A DNA stretch of 64,000 nucleotides, from positions 124,001-188,000 of the forward strand of contig CANLBM010000005.1 of NCBI GenBank assembly GCA_947488845.1. The letters run 5' to 3'. The stretch comes from an uncultured Sphingomonadaceae bacterium (GTDB lineage: Bacteria > Pseudomonadota > Alphaproteobacteria > Sphingomonadales > Sphingomonadaceae). Below are positions 47,858-56,852 of the stretch, one piece after another. Position numbers and translations under genes: made by a program. Numbering within the stretch: position 1 is the stretch's first letter; the number at the start of each line of letters is the position of its first letter. The notes under the pieces were generated by a model, which was given only the letters and a program-made list of their open reading frames with translations, did no database searches and was not told the origin of the DNA.

Positions 47858-48586
47858 ATGGAAGATCGCGTAAAACTGGACGACAGCTGGAAAGAACCTC
47901 TCGCCGGAGAATTTGCCAGCGACTATATGACGGCCTTGAGGGAATTTCTGCTGAAGGGAAAAGCCGCAGGCCAAGAAATTTACCCGAAGAGCGACGAATA
48001 TTTTCGCGCCCTTGACCTTACGCCCCTTGACGAGGTCCGCGTCGTTATCTTGGGACAAGACCCCTATCACGGTGCCGGACAGGCCCACGGCCTGTGTTTC
48101 AGTGTGCAACCCGGCATTCGCCCGCCCCCGTCACTGGTCAATATTTATAAAGAACTGGAAAGCGATCTGGGCCTGCCGCGCCCTGCGCACGGCTTTCTTG
48201 AACATTGGGCGCGGCAAGGCGTCTTGCTTCTCAACAGCGTTCTGACTGTTGAAATGGCCAAAGCGGCCTCCCATCGCGGAAAAGGGTGGGAGCAGTTTAC
48301 CGATGCGATCATACGCCTGATTGCCGATAAGCCAGAGCCTGTCGTGTTTCTGCTATGGGGAAGCTATGCGCAAAAAAAGGCAGCTTTCGTAAAAAGCATC
48401 GAACAGGGCGGGCATCATCTGGTGCTCAAAGCCCCTCACCCATCGCCACTGTCGGCCTATCACGGGTTTTTCGGATGCAAGCATTTCAGCAAGGCCAATG
48501 CTTTTCTGGAGCAGAATGGACTGGTCCCGATCGACTGGAGCCTGCCCGATATCAATCTACCGATGAATGTTTACTGGAATGAATAG
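47858..48586 (+). CDS. ung: uracil-DNA glycosylase
   Basis: A 242-residue family 1 [17 protein letters not shown] is the water-activating loop with the catalytic Asp, [10 protein letters not shown] the Asn-containing motif, and [13 protein letters not shown] the minor-groove His loop. It removes uracil from DNA. The frame is open from 47561, but the ATG at 47858 fits the family (about 230-240 residues). The stop is 13 bp from the convergent hydrolase. Confidence 0.97.
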   Translation: MEDRVKLDDSWKEPLAGEFASDYMTALREFLLKGKAAGQEIYPKSDEYFRALDLTPLDEVRVVILGQDPYHGAGQAHGLCFSVQPGIRPPPSLVNIYKELESDLGLPRPAHGFLEHWARQGVLLLNSVLTVEMAKAASHRGKGWEQFTDAIIRLIADKPEPVVFLLWGSYAQKKAAFVKSIEQGGHHLVLKAPHPSPLSAYHGFFGCKHFSKANAFLEQNGLVPIDWSLPDINLPMNVYWNE

Positions 48587-48599
48587 CAATAAACCGGCA

Positions 48600-49571
48600 T
48601 CACTCCTCGTTCGACGCGACCACTTCTGTCGCCAATCCTTCAATCCATCCATCGATATCCCGAGCGACCTGTTCCGGCGTCTCCTCCATCGGACGATGGC
48701 CGGCATCGGCATATGTGATCAGCTTGCTGCCCGGGATCGCTTCTGCAAAGGCACGGCCGTGGGCGAGAGGAATGATTTTGTCTTTCTCTCCCCAGAGCAG
48801 CAGCACCGGCATTTTTAACGTGCCTACATCCACCCATTTTTCCGGCTGGCGTGGCGTCTTCGCACGATCCACTGCCGCTTTCCGATTGCCGGGAAAGCGC
48901 AGCAATTCCCAATAGCGGTCGACCAGTTCTTCGGTCAGCCGCTCAGGCTGTGCAAAATTTTCCTCCAGCGAGGATTTGACCAGAAAGCGTGGCGTGATTT
49001 CCGGCAGCAGCATCTGTCCAACCGATGAGCGGGCAAGTCTCGCGCCCAGATAGGGCTGTCCCTTTTGTTCGACCTGCGCTCCCGCAGCGTCAATCAGAAC
49101 GAGTCCCGAGATGCGCTCCGGGACAGATAATCCGGCACGCCAGGTCACCCATCCACCCATGCTGTTCCCTACCCAATAAGCTTTATCGATGCCCGCTTTA
49201 TCAAGCACCCGAACCGCCGCCGCTATATTGGTGTCGGCATCATATGCACCATTCGGATTGGGACCGGTCAGGCCATGCCCGTAAAGATCGAGTGAAATCA
49301 GGCGATATTTGTCACCGAGCAGAGCCACCAGCGGTTCCCATGTCTGCAGCAAGCTGTTCGACCCGTGGATCAGAAGCAGCGCGGGGCCGTCCTTGTAGCC
49401 CTCATCGCGATAGTGGACTTTGGCACCCTGGCCGTCGTCGACAAAGCGAGAAGCTTCATTGCCATATTTGGCGATCATCTCTGCGCGATCGGTGTCGGGG
49501 GTCCGGAAAATGAAAAAAGCCGACCCCAGCAAAACCAGTAGCAGAAATATGATACGGATCGTCTTCTTCAT
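48600..49571 (-). CDS. alpha/beta hydrolase with N-terminal membrane anchor
   Basis: A 323-residue hydrolase. An N-terminal helix (IRIIFLLLVLLGSAFFIF) anchors or exports it. LLIHGSNSLLQTW is the oxyanion loop, WVGNSMGGWV the nucleophile elbow with Ser, GEKDKIIPL the acidic loop and YADAGHRPMEE the catalytic His. It falls in the large epoxide hydrolase/haloperoxidase group; substrate unknown. Confidence 0.88.
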   Translation of the reverse strand: MKKTIRIIFLLLVLLGSAFFIFRTPDTDRAEMIAKYGNEASRFVDDGQGAKVHYRDEGYKDGPALLLIHGSNSLLQTWEPLVALLGDKYRLISLDLYGHGLTGPNPNGAYDADTNIAAAVRVLDKAGIDKAYWVGNSMGGWVTWRAGLSVPERISGLVLIDAAGAQVEQKGQPYLGARLARSSVGQMLLPEITPRFLVKSSLEENFAQPERLTEELVDRYWELLRFPGNRKAAVDRAKTPRQPEKWVDVGTLKMPVLLLWGEKDKIIPLAHGRAFAEAIPGSKLITYADAGHRPMEETPEQVARDIDGWIEGLATEVVASNEE

Positions 49572-49629
49572 ATTTTAGCCCCTCTCTCGATCGCCATTTC
49601 TATCGAAAATTCGGACGAGCGCAAACGGC

Positions 49630-50175
49630 CTATTCGTCGGCCCGCCATTGTCCGGGCTGCAAACCCTCAAGATTCCAGTCGCCGATACTCCAGCGCACCA
49701 GTCGCAGCGTGGGGTGACCAACGGCAGCGGTCATTCTACGTACCTGCCGGTTCCGGCCTTCGCTGATGGTCAGTTTGAGCCAGCAATCCGGTATACTCTT
49801 GCGCACCCGGATCGGCGGATCGCGCGGCCAAAGGTCCGGTTCTTCAAGACGTTCGATTTCGGCAGGCCGGGTCAAGCCATCTTTCAATTCAACACCTTGT
49901 TGCAACATGGCGAGACTTTCATCGCTCACCTCACCCTCGACCTGCACAAGATAAGCTTTCGGCATCTTATATTTGGGGTCTGAAATCCGCGCCTGCAATT
50001 TGCCATCGCCGGTAAGCATCATCAGCCCTTCGCTATCCCGGTCAAGCCTACCAGCAGGATAAACGCCTGGCAGACTGATATAGTCCGAGAGAGTCGAACG
50101 CTTGGTTTCGCTCCCGCGATCAGTGAATTGCGGCAGCACACCGAAAGGTTTGTTGAAGAGGACTAGTTTTGACAT
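49630..50175 (-). CDS. rluE: 23S rRNA pseudouridine 2457 synthase RluE
   Basis: A 181-residue RsuA-family synthase. [17 protein letters not shown] holds the catalytic Asp, KAYLVQVEG and [20 protein letters not shown] the conserved flanks; the [20 protein letters not shown] segment is specific to RluE. The short length, without an N-terminal S4 domain, fits RluE. RBS GAGAGGAA precedes the ATG. Confidence 0.92.
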   Translation of the reverse strand: MSKLVLFNKPFGVLPQFTDRGSETKRSTLSDYISLPGVYPAGRLDRDSEGLMMLTGDGKLQARISDPKYKMPKAYLVQVEGEVSDESLAMLQQGVELKDGLTRPAEIERLEEPDLWPRDPPIRVRKSIPDCWLKLTISEGRNRQVRRMTAAVGHPTLRLVRWSIGDWNLEGLQPGQWRADE

Positions 50176-50245
50176 TTCCTCTCTTTGGCATCGCCCAGCG
50201 GAAACGGCAATCGAACAACGTGGTCAGGGTCAGTTAAGTTTATTA

Positions 50246-50294
50246 TGAGAACGATTCTCATTTGCAATTGACACTATGATAATCATTAGCAATA
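50246..50294. promoter_or_regulatory. two Fur boxes upstream of the siderophore receptor
   Basis: TGAGAACGATTCTCA (50246-50260) is a perfect 6-3-6 palindrome of the Fur type. A second element, ATGATAATCAT (50276-50286) with flanks extending to 50294, contains the GATAAT core. They lie 34-82 bp before the receptor start, as expected for iron repression. Confidence 0.8.
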
Positions 50295-50327
50295 GCACTT
50301 TCATTATTCCAATATCGAAGGTGCTTT

Positions 50328-52616
50328 ATGACAAAACGAATCTCGCCTCTGCGTCCTGCCTCTGCTTCGGGAACGCTTCTCGCCGGTATGATGAGCGCTG
50401 CGATTTTTCCGTCGGCCACGGCGATGGCGAATGACGATATTGGCAACGACCAGAGGACTATCATCGTGACCGGACAACGCGCCGATGATGCGAACCCGAA
50501 CGCCGATCCCGATGCACCTTTCAAGGTAGATCGCTCTGCCAATGGGAAATTTACCGAAGAGGTTCGAGACACTCCGAAATCGATTACCGTCATTCCCAAG
50601 GAAGTAATCGAGGATGTTGGCGCGACATCCTTTCGCGATATCGCACGGACCACGCCCGGCGTGACTCTGGGTACCGGCGAGGGTGGAAATGCCTTTGGAG
50701 ATAGAATCTTCATTCGCGGCTTCGAGGCACGCAATGACATTTATATCGACGGCATGCGCGATCCCGGCGTCTCGAGCCGTGAAATATTTGCGGTCGAGCA
50801 AATCGAAATTGTCAAAGGTCCGTCGAGCGCCTTCATGGGCCGCGGCACTACGGGCGGTTCCGTGGGACTGGAATCAAAGCGACCACAATTTGACAATGAT
50901 TTTCTCGTCAGCGAAGGCACAATCGGTACCGAAAAGCTGTTTCGCGGTACCGTGGATGCCAATCATCAGTTGAACGACAGCCTGGCCGTCCGGGTAAACG
51001 GCCTTTATCATACCGCTGACACACCCGGCCGTGACTATGTAGATTCCGAACGTTGGGGGATTGCGGCGGGACTGGAATGGCAACTGTCAGACGCAGTAAA
51101 AATTGACGCAGACTATTATATTTTCCGAATGGACGGCATGTCGGACTATGGGCATCCGTTCGACCCGGCGACGCAAGAACCTTATGCAGTCGATGCCGAC
51201 AATTTCTATGGCGCAGTAGGCCGCGACTTTCTGCAGAATGGCGCAGATATCGGCACTGTGGCTGTTGAATGGTCACCAAGCGACTCTGTCACTTTCCGGA
51301 GCCAGAACCGTTATGGCAAGGTCTATAACCGCTATGTGGTGAGCGTCCCACGCTCGCCGCGAACAGTATCAGCTGATCCGGCAGACAATGCCGAAGATCT
51401 GGCAGCAGGATTTTCCCCGGGCGATATTGTTGTCAGCACCGGCGCGCCGCAACGCAACGCCGAGACCGAATATTTCGCCAATATCACCAGCGTTACAGGC
51501 CGGTTCGAGACCGGAAATGTTGAGCATGTTCTGGTTGCAGGCGGTGAGTTCTCGGACGAGGAAATTACCAATTTCCGCTATGCTTTCCCAGCATTGGTTG
51601 AGAATGAAAATGGCGACCGGATTGATACTCCCGGCGATTTTGTCCGCGACCTGTTCAATCCCGATCCGGTGCTCGGGTACAATATTCCCGCGACATTGGA
51701 CAACAGTTCGCCACCATCGGTGACAAAGGTAAAATCCTATTCTTTCTTCTTACTCGATACAATCAAGTTCAGCCCGCAATGGCAGCTACTCTTGGGCGGT
51801 CGCTATGAAAGTTTTGACATCACCGCCAGCGGAGAAAGTCGGGGTAATCCTTTTCAGGCAAATTCGAAAGTGGACTTCTTCAACGGTCAGGCCAGTCTGA
51901 TTTACAAGCCGGTCGAAGCCGTCAGCATTTATGCCAGCTTTGCCACATCCTCCAATCCGAGCGGCGAACAACTGGACTCTACCAGCCCCACCTATGGCGG
52001 ATTGGTCGGCGTCGAGACGCTGGAACCGGAACGCAACAAAGCCTACGAAATTGGCGCAAAATGGGAAGTGGCGGATGGCCATCTGCTGCTTACCGCCGCC
52101 GCTTTCCGTATCGACAAGGATAATGCGCGCGAACAAACCGCTCCGGGCGTTTACGAACTGGTTGGAAAACTGCGAAGTCAGGGGTTTGAAGTCGGTGTGA
52201 ATGGAAACATCACGCCACGGCTCGCGGTCTTCGGTGGTTATAGCTACCTCGATGCAAAAATCGATAATAGCGCCGACCCTGCCCTTGACGACAGCCGCTT
52301 TGCCAACGTCCCCAAACATAATTTCTCTCTTCTGACGACATACGCATTGACCGATCAATTCTCACTGGGGATGCAAGCCTATTATCGCAGCCGGATCTAT
52401 GGCGGTACATCCGGTGCCGGCAGCGCATCGGTTCCCGGCTATTGGAAATTTGATGCCGTCGGACGCTTCCAGATCAATGACCAGATCCAGCTACGGGCCA
52501 ATGTCATCAATATGTTCGACAAGCGCTATTATGATGCGATTTATCGCTCGGGCTCGCCTTTCAGCTATGTTGCGCCGGGCCGTTCGGCTACGTTATCGGT
52601 TGAACTGACTTTCTAG
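50328..52616 (+). CDS. TonB-dependent catecholate siderophore receptor (Fiu-like)
   Basis: A 762-residue outer-membrane receptor. The signal ends near SATAMAN. A TonB-box region (TIIVTGQRADD) and plug domain follow: DTPKSITVIPKEVIEDVGAT, FIRGFEARNDIYIDGMRD, IEIVKGPSSAFMGRGTTGG. The 22-strand barrel ends in the typical Phe (RSATLSVELTF). The plug and the adjacent PiuC gene point to the Fiu/PiuA group, which imports iron complexed by catechol siderophores with TonB energy. It starts a Fur-controlled operon; PiuC follows 11 bp after the stop. Confidence 0.95.
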   Translation: MTKRISPLRPASASGTLLAGMMSAAIFPSATAMANDDIGNDQRTIIVTGQRADDANPNADPDAPFKVDRSANGKFTEEVRDTPKSITVIPKEVIEDVGATSFRDIARTTPGVTLGTGEGGNAFGDRIFIRGFEARNDIYIDGMRDPGVSSREIFAVEQIEIVKGPSSAFMGRGTTGGSVGLESKRPQFDNDFLVSEGTIGTEKLFRGTVDANHQLNDSLAVRVNGLYHTADTPGRDYVDSERWGIAAGLEWQLSDAVKIDADYYIFRMDGMSDYGHPFDPATQEPYAVDADNFYGAVGRDFLQNGADIGTVAVEWSPSDSVTFRSQNRYGKVYNRYVVSVPRSPRTVSADPADNAEDLAAGFSPGDIVVSTGAPQRNAETEYFANITSVTGRFETGNVEHVLVAGGEFSDEEITNFRYAFPALVENENGDRIDTPGDFVRDLFNPDPVLGYNIPATLDNSSPPSVTKVKSYSFFLLDTIKFSPQWQLLLGGRYESFDITASGESRGNPFQANSKVDFFNGQASLIYKPVEAVSIYASFATSSNPSGEQLDSTSPTYGGLVGVETLEPERNKAYEIGAKWEVADGHLLLTAAAFRIDKDNAREQTAPGVYELVGKLRSQGFEVGVNGNITPRLAVFGGYSYLDAKIDNSADPALDDSRFANVPKHNFSLLTTYALTDQFSLGMQAYYRSRIYGGTSGAGSASVPGYWKFDAVGRFQINDQIQLRANVINMFDKRYYDAIYRSGSPFSYVAPGRSATLSVELTF

Positions 52617-52627
52617 GGCTTCGAATA

Positions 52628-53311
52628 ATGCTGCTGGCAATACCCGACATTCTCTCTCGTGAGCAAGCTCTGGCCATGCGAGCCGAGCTGGAAGCTGCGG
52701 ATTGGGTGGACGGGAATGTCACCAGCGGTTCGGGCTCGGCGAGCGTCAAACGCAACCGTCAACTGCCCGAACAGGGTGCGGTGACGCAGGCAGCACAGGC
52801 GCAGATTACAGAAGCGCTCATGGCAAATGCTGCCTTCCTCTCTGCTGCGTTGCCACACACGGTATTTCCGCCACTGTTCAACCGATATGGTGGCGGGGAG
52901 ACTTTTGGTCTCCATGTCGACAATTCCATCCGCTTTCACGGCCCCAGCGGAGCGCGCATCCGTACCGATCTTTCAGCCACCCTGTTCCTCACCGACCCGG
53001 AAGATTATGACGGCGGCGAACTGGAGATCGAAGCGCATAGTGGTACGAAGCGCTACAAGCTGCCAGCAGGACATATGCTGCTTTATCCTTCAACCAGCTT
53101 GCATCAGGTTATCTCGGTAACCCGCGGCGAGCGCATTTCCTGCTTTTTCTGGCTGCAATCGCTGGTCGCCGATCCGGGCGAGCGGGAATTGCTCTTTGAT
53201 CTCGACCAGACGGTACAGACGCTATCTGCTGAACGCGGAAAAGCAGACCGGGAAGTGTTGCGTCTGACCCAGATTTATCACAATCTGGTGCGTAAATTGG
53301 CACAAGTTTGA
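52628..53311 (+). CDS. piuC: Fe(II)/2-oxoglutarate-dependent dioxygenase PiuC
   Basis: A 227-residue PKHD-type hydroxylase. FGLHVDNSIR contains the His-x-Asp pair and STSLHQVISVTRGERI the distal His and the 2-oxoglutarate-binding Arg. VKRNRQLPEQG is the family N-terminal motif. PiuC homologues accompany catecholate receptors and are thought to modify the siderophore or its capture; the reaction is not proven. It is 11 bp after the receptor gene. Confidence 0.95.
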   Translation: MLLAIPDILSREQALAMRAELEAADWVDGNVTSGSGSASVKRNRQLPEQGAVTQAAQAQITEALMANAAFLSAALPHTVFPPLFNRYGGGETFGLHVDNSIRFHGPSGARIRTDLSATLFLTDPEDYDGGELEIEAHSGTKRYKLPAGHMLLYPSTSLHQVISVTRGERISCFFWLQSLVADPGERELLFDLDQTVQTLSAERGKADREVLRLTQIYHNLVRKLAQV

Positions 53312-53449
53312 CGGCGGGACTGATTTCCCTTCAAAATACTAGTTTGCAATGCCAAATCGGATTGCGGACCGGCCGGAAGCACCCTGCCTCACACCAAAAA
53401 ATTAACTGTATCACTACCGGTTCCGCGCAAAATTGTGTAGCGCTTGCCG

Positions 53450-54598
53450 ATGCAATTCAATAATTTCGATGCCGCAGCTTTCCTGAGCGATTACTGGCAG
53501 AAACGACCGCTGCTGATCAGAAACCCCTGGCAGTCGTGGCGCAATCCACTCTCGCCCGACGAACTTGCCGGCCTTGCTTGCGAGGATCATGTCGAGTCAC
53601 GTCTGATCACCCAGTCCAGCGACGACTGGAACGCCGAACATGGCCCTTTGCCCGAGGCCCGTTTTGGCGAGCTGGGCAAGTCTCCCTGGACCTTGCTGGT
53701 TCAGGCAGTCGATCAGCATGTGGCCGATGTGGCCGCGCTGATTGAACCGTTTCGTTTCATCCCCAATTGGCGGATCGATGACGTGATGGTCAGCTTTGCC
53801 AGCGATGGCGGTGGAGTGGGCCCGCATTTTGATCACTATGATGTGTTTCTGGTCCAGGGCCTCGGCCAGCGCCGATGGCAAATCGGCGGCATGTGCGACG
53901 ATCAAACTGCCCTGCGCTGTCACGAAGACTTGCTGTTGCTCGCCGAGTTTGAGACGATCGAAGAATGGATTCTTAATCCCGGAGACATGCTCTACATTCC
54001 GCCCGGGATCGCCCATAATGGTGTCGCCGTTGGCAAGGATTGCATGACGTACAGCATCGGTTTTCGGTCGCCCTCGCGTAAGGAACTGATCGGCAACTGG
54101 TGCGACAATCTACTGCCACAAATGACCGATGACGACCGCTACTGCGATCCAGATTTGGCGCCCCAGTCCAATCCGGGAGAAATACCCGCCACGGCTATCG
54201 ACCGCCTCCATGCAATGGTTACCGACAAACTGGCCGATCGCAACGATTTTGCAAAATGGTTCGGTGAATATAGCAGCACACCGCGATATCCGGAGACCGA
54301 TTGGCGTCCCGAAGAACCGATTGAGACAGACCATCTGTGCGGATTATTGAATGCCGACCACCCCCTGCTCCGCAACCCCGCCAGCCGCTTCTCCTTCATC
54401 CGCGAGAGTGCGGACCAATTGATGCTATTTGTCGACGGAGAATCTTTTTCATGCACTGGGGACGAAATCCCATTGGCCGAGATGCTTTGCGCGCAAGACC
54501 GATTTGTTATCGATCCAGCATGGCGAGAATCTGACGAGATAATGGTGCTACTCGCCGGACTGTATAATCGTGGCAGCCTCGCGTTCGACTGGAGCTAG
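53450..54598 (+). CDS. cupin/JmjC ribosomal oxygenase, RoxA (YcfD) type
   Basis: A 382-residue 2-oxoglutarate oxygenase. The JmjC fold has GPHFDHYDVFLVQ (His-x-Asp) and PPGIAHNGVAV (His), and QNFNNFDAAAF-like start with DYWQKRPLLIRNPW is typical. E. coli RoxA hydroxylates Arg81 of ribosomal protein L16. The C-terminal half is the dimerising winged-helix part. An in-frame TTG at 53444 exists; ATG at 53450 is chosen. A terminator follows. Confidence 0.9.
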   Translation: MQFNNFDAAAFLSDYWQKRPLLIRNPWQSWRNPLSPDELAGLACEDHVESRLITQSSDDWNAEHGPLPEARFGELGKSPWTLLVQAVDQHVADVAALIEPFRFIPNWRIDDVMVSFASDGGGVGPHFDHYDVFLVQGLGQRRWQIGGMCDDQTALRCHEDLLLLAEFETIEEWILNPGDMLYIPPGIAHNGVAVGKDCMTYSIGFRSPSRKELIGNWCDNLLPQMTDDDRYCDPDLAPQSNPGEIPATAIDRLHAMVTDKLADRNDFAKWFGEYSSTPRYPETDWRPEEPIETDHLCGLLNADHPLLRNPASRFSFIRESADQLMLFVDGESFSCTGDEIPLAEMLCAQDRFVIDPAWRESDEIMVLLAGLYNRGSLAFDWS

Positions 54599-54618
54599 GC
54601 AAGCAGCCTTTTGATGAC

Positions 54619-54655
54619 AAAAAAAGGGCGGGAGTGCCGTGCACTCCCGCCCTTT
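54619..54655. terminator. bidirectional terminator between roxA-like and csp genes
   Basis: GGGCGGGAGTGC (54626-54637), a 3-nt loop and GCACTCCCGCCC (54641-54652) give a perfect 12-bp stem. An A7 run before it and TTT after it allow termination from both convergent genes. Confidence 0.9.
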
Positions 54656-54674
54656 CCCGTAATCGGTATTAGGC

Positions 54675-54881
54675 TTAAGCCTGCTGCAAGTTTACAGCGG
54701 CTTTCTTGCCGTTATTTCCGGTTTCAACATCATATGTGAGACGCTGTTCTTTTTCGAGCGACTGCATTCCGGCAGCCTGAACTGCTGTGATGTGCACGAA
54801 GCTGTCATCGCCACCATCTTCAGGAGCGATGAAACCATAGCCCTTGTCGGTGTTGAAAAATTTTACGGTGCCTGTAGGCAT
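54675..54881 (-). CDS. cold-shock domain protein
   Basis: A 68-residue CSD protein. GTVKFFNTDKGYGFIAPEDG contains RNP1 (KGYGFI) and DDSFVHITAV contains RNP2 (SFVHI). It binds single-stranded RNA/DNA and melts mRNA structures. The ATG at 54881 gives MPTGTVKFF; AGGA sits about 11 nt before it, while the in-frame ATG at 54899 has no ribosome-binding site. Csp mRNAs are usually controlled through a long structured leader; the 150 bp before the start are AT-rich and could serve. Confidence 0.93.
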   Translation of the reverse strand: MPTGTVKFFNTDKGYGFIAPEDGGDDSFVHITAVQAAGMQSLEKEQRLTYDVETGNNGKKAAVNLQQA

Positions 54882-55119
54882 AGTCTTATTCCTATTCATA
54901 ACTTAATTATGCCCGATCTAGCAAAATGCAGAACCGGACGGGATTGGCCAACTTCGAGAAATGGGAAAAAGAGTATGCGACCTTAGGGGTTGCGAAACCA
55001 TGATTTCGTCGTAACGCGATTTATTAGCTTTGGTGTCTATAGCATCCTATTACATAATAAGCAATCAGATGTATTTCGATGGTTTCATGGCCCGTAGAAA
55101 TTGTGTAGCTATAGAAGTT

Positions 55120-55761
55120 ATGACCAAATCTTCATTGATCTTTTCAGCAGCACTTTTCCTCTGTATCCCGCTCATTGCTTGCGATTCATCTCCTGACACC
55201 GCACCGCAGCCGTCTGCGCAGGACCTCTTTTTTGAGCGCATGAGTCTGCTCTGTGGCAAGGCATATGCCGGGATAATGGTGTCGGAGCAAGAAGCGGACG
55301 CCGACATGGTCGGCAAGCCGATGATCATGCATGCCGCGTCCTGCGATCTGAACGAGATCCAGATTCCTTTTCATATCGCGGAAGGCCCCAACACCTGGGA
55401 CAGGTCGCGGACATGGCTCATCAGCCGCAATGATCAAGGGCTCCGCCTGAAGCACCGTCACCGGCATGAAGACGGCAGACTTGACGATGTTACCAACTAT
55501 GGCGGAGATACGGCAAATGAGGGCACGGCGGACCGACAGGAGTTTCCTGTCGATGCAGAATCCATAGAATCCTTCAAGGCCAACGGGCTCGATCAATCGG
55601 TCACCAATATATGGGCCGTCGAGATTAGCCCGCCTGGTCAATCCGATGCTAAATTTGCTTATGAGCTGCGGCGTCCGAAATCGACAGACGGCCGTTATTT
55701 CCGAGTCGAATTCGACCTGTCTTCCCCTATTCCGGTGCCACCGGCACCGTGGGGAAGCTAG
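55120..55761 (+). CDS. lipoprotein of unknown function
   Basis: A 213-residue protein. MTKSSLIFSAALFLCIPLIA then CDSS is a lipoprotein signal (Cys near residue 21). The mature part contains MSLLCGKAYAGIMVSEQEAD, WLISRNDQGLRLKHRHRHED and a Pro-rich end. No family recognised for certain. The frame opens at 55030, but the ATG at 55120 sets the signal at the N terminus. It is 6 bp upstream of the channel-like gene. Confidence 0.7.
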   Translation: MTKSSLIFSAALFLCIPLIACDSSPDTAPQPSAQDLFFERMSLLCGKAYAGIMVSEQEADADMVGKPMIMHAASCDLNEIQIPFHIAEGPNTWDRSRTWLISRNDQGLRLKHRHRHEDGRLDDVTNYGGDTANEGTADRQEFPVDAESIESFKANGLDQSVTNIWAVEISPPGQSDAKFAYELRRPKSTDGRYFRVEFDLSSPIPVPPAPWGS

Positions 55762-55767
55762 AACCAC

Positions 55768-56193
55768 ATGTTCGCTGAACTGGCCGTGGGCGGTTTCATG
55801 GTCCTGTTGACCGTGCTTATCCACGGCGTCGGCATCTTCGGGCTCGGGCGATTTCTTCGGATAGAGGCGCGCGAAGAGGCCGCCGAACATATTCACCCGA
55901 TGTCGCCGCACGGGATCATGGTAACCCTCTCGCTGGTGTTCGGTCTTTTCACACTCCACGGCATAGAAATCTGGGCATATGCGATCGTCTACCGGATTGT
56001 GGATGCCATTCCGACCTTCGAACAGGCCATCTATTTTTCGACCATCACTTATTCCACCACCGGCTATAATAGCGAAGGCCTCGACACCAAATGGCAGATG
56101 ATTGCGGCCATAGAAGGCCTCAACGGCTTTATTCTATTGGGCTGGTCCACAGCGTTCTTTGTCACCGTGGTCGCTCGCATGGGCCGTCGGTAA
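55768..56193 (+). CDS. two-helix ion channel-like protein with unusual filter
   Basis: A 141-residue protein with transmembrane segments at about 5-28, 50-78 and 113-136. Between the last two lies YFSTITYSTTGYNSEGLD, positioned exactly as the pore loop and selectivity filter of Ion_trans_2 potassium channels (TTxGYG). The third residue of GYG is Asn here, and the usual Asp after it is Ser, so ion selectivity may differ. The stop overlaps the next start by one base (TAATG). Confidence 0.75.
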   Translation: MFAELAVGGFMVLLTVLIHGVGIFGLGRFLRIEAREEAAEHIHPMSPHGIMVTLSLVFGLFTLHGIEIWAYAIVYRIVDAIPTFEQAIYFSTITYSTTGYNSEGLDTKWQMIAAIEGLNGFILLGWSTAFFVTVVARMGRR

Positions 56194-56630
56194 TGGAGCA
56201 AACCGATCGAAGGGATGGGCGGACAAGATGTTTTTTCCGGATCCTGCTGGCGCTCATTTATCTGCTTGCCGGAGTCGCGCATATCCGCTCCCCAAGCGGA
56301 TTTCTTCAGATTACCCCGGATTGGATACCCTGTCCTCAACAGGTCGTTTTGTGGACCGGGATCGCAGAAATCGCGGGCGCGATCGGGCTGCTGGTCCCAC
56401 CCCGCGTGATCCCGCACATGCGCCATGCAGCCGGCATCGGCCTCGCGCTCTATGCGTTGTGCGTCTATCCGGCAAACATCAACCATGCGGTCAACAATCT
56501 CGCGATCGGCGGAGAGACGGCGAGCTGGCTTTACCACGCTCCGCGACTCGCGTTTCAACCGATATTTATCTGGTGGGCACTAATCGCCGGCGGCGTTGTT
56601 GACTGGCCCTTTCGACCAAAGCAGCCCTAG
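56193..56630 (+). CDS. DoxX-like membrane protein
   Basis: A 145-residue protein with four membrane segments: FRILLALIYLLAGVAHI, VVLWTGIAEIAGAIGLLV, AAGIGLALYALCVYPANINHA, and FIWWALIAGGVV. The arrangement and the mid-loop PRVIPHMRHAAG fit the DoxX/DUF4345-type family (membrane redox or quinone-linked proteins of unclear role). It starts inside the channel stop codon and is likely cotranslated. Confidence 0.8.
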   Translation: MEQTDRRDGRTRCFFRILLALIYLLAGVAHIRSPSGFLQITPDWIPCPQQVVLWTGIAEIAGAIGLLVPPRVIPHMRHAAGIGLALYALCVYPANINHAVNNLAIGGETASWLYHAPRLAFQPIFIWWALIAGGVVDWPFRPKQP

Positions 56631-56699
56631 ACCTGCCCAAAGCCGGCAATATATGCTATCATGCCTTTTGCTATTTTGCGGACGGTAAAGGAGCATAAC

Positions 56700-56852
56700 A
56701 TGGAAAGACATGGCGATCAGATCGAAGTCACCGAGCGTGAGGCAAGCAACATACCGCGAGCGACTCACAATGTCAGGATTGTTCTGGCAGCCTCGTTACT
56801 GCTGGCGGTTGTTGTGATGTCATTGGTCTGGATCATACCGGCATTGAGCTAA
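56700..56852 (+). CDS. 50-residue single-pass membrane protein
   Basis: MERHGDQIEVTEREASNIPR precedes one helix (IVLAASLLLAVVVMSLVWIIPAL). A strong ribosome-binding site, AAAGGAG, precedes the ATG at 56700. Similar tiny sphingomonad proteins with the layout acidic head, TREAS-like motif and one C-terminal helix are familiar to me, but function is unknown. Confidence 0.65.
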   Translation: MERHGDQIEVTEREASNIPRATHNVRIVLAASLLLAVVVMSLVWIIPALS

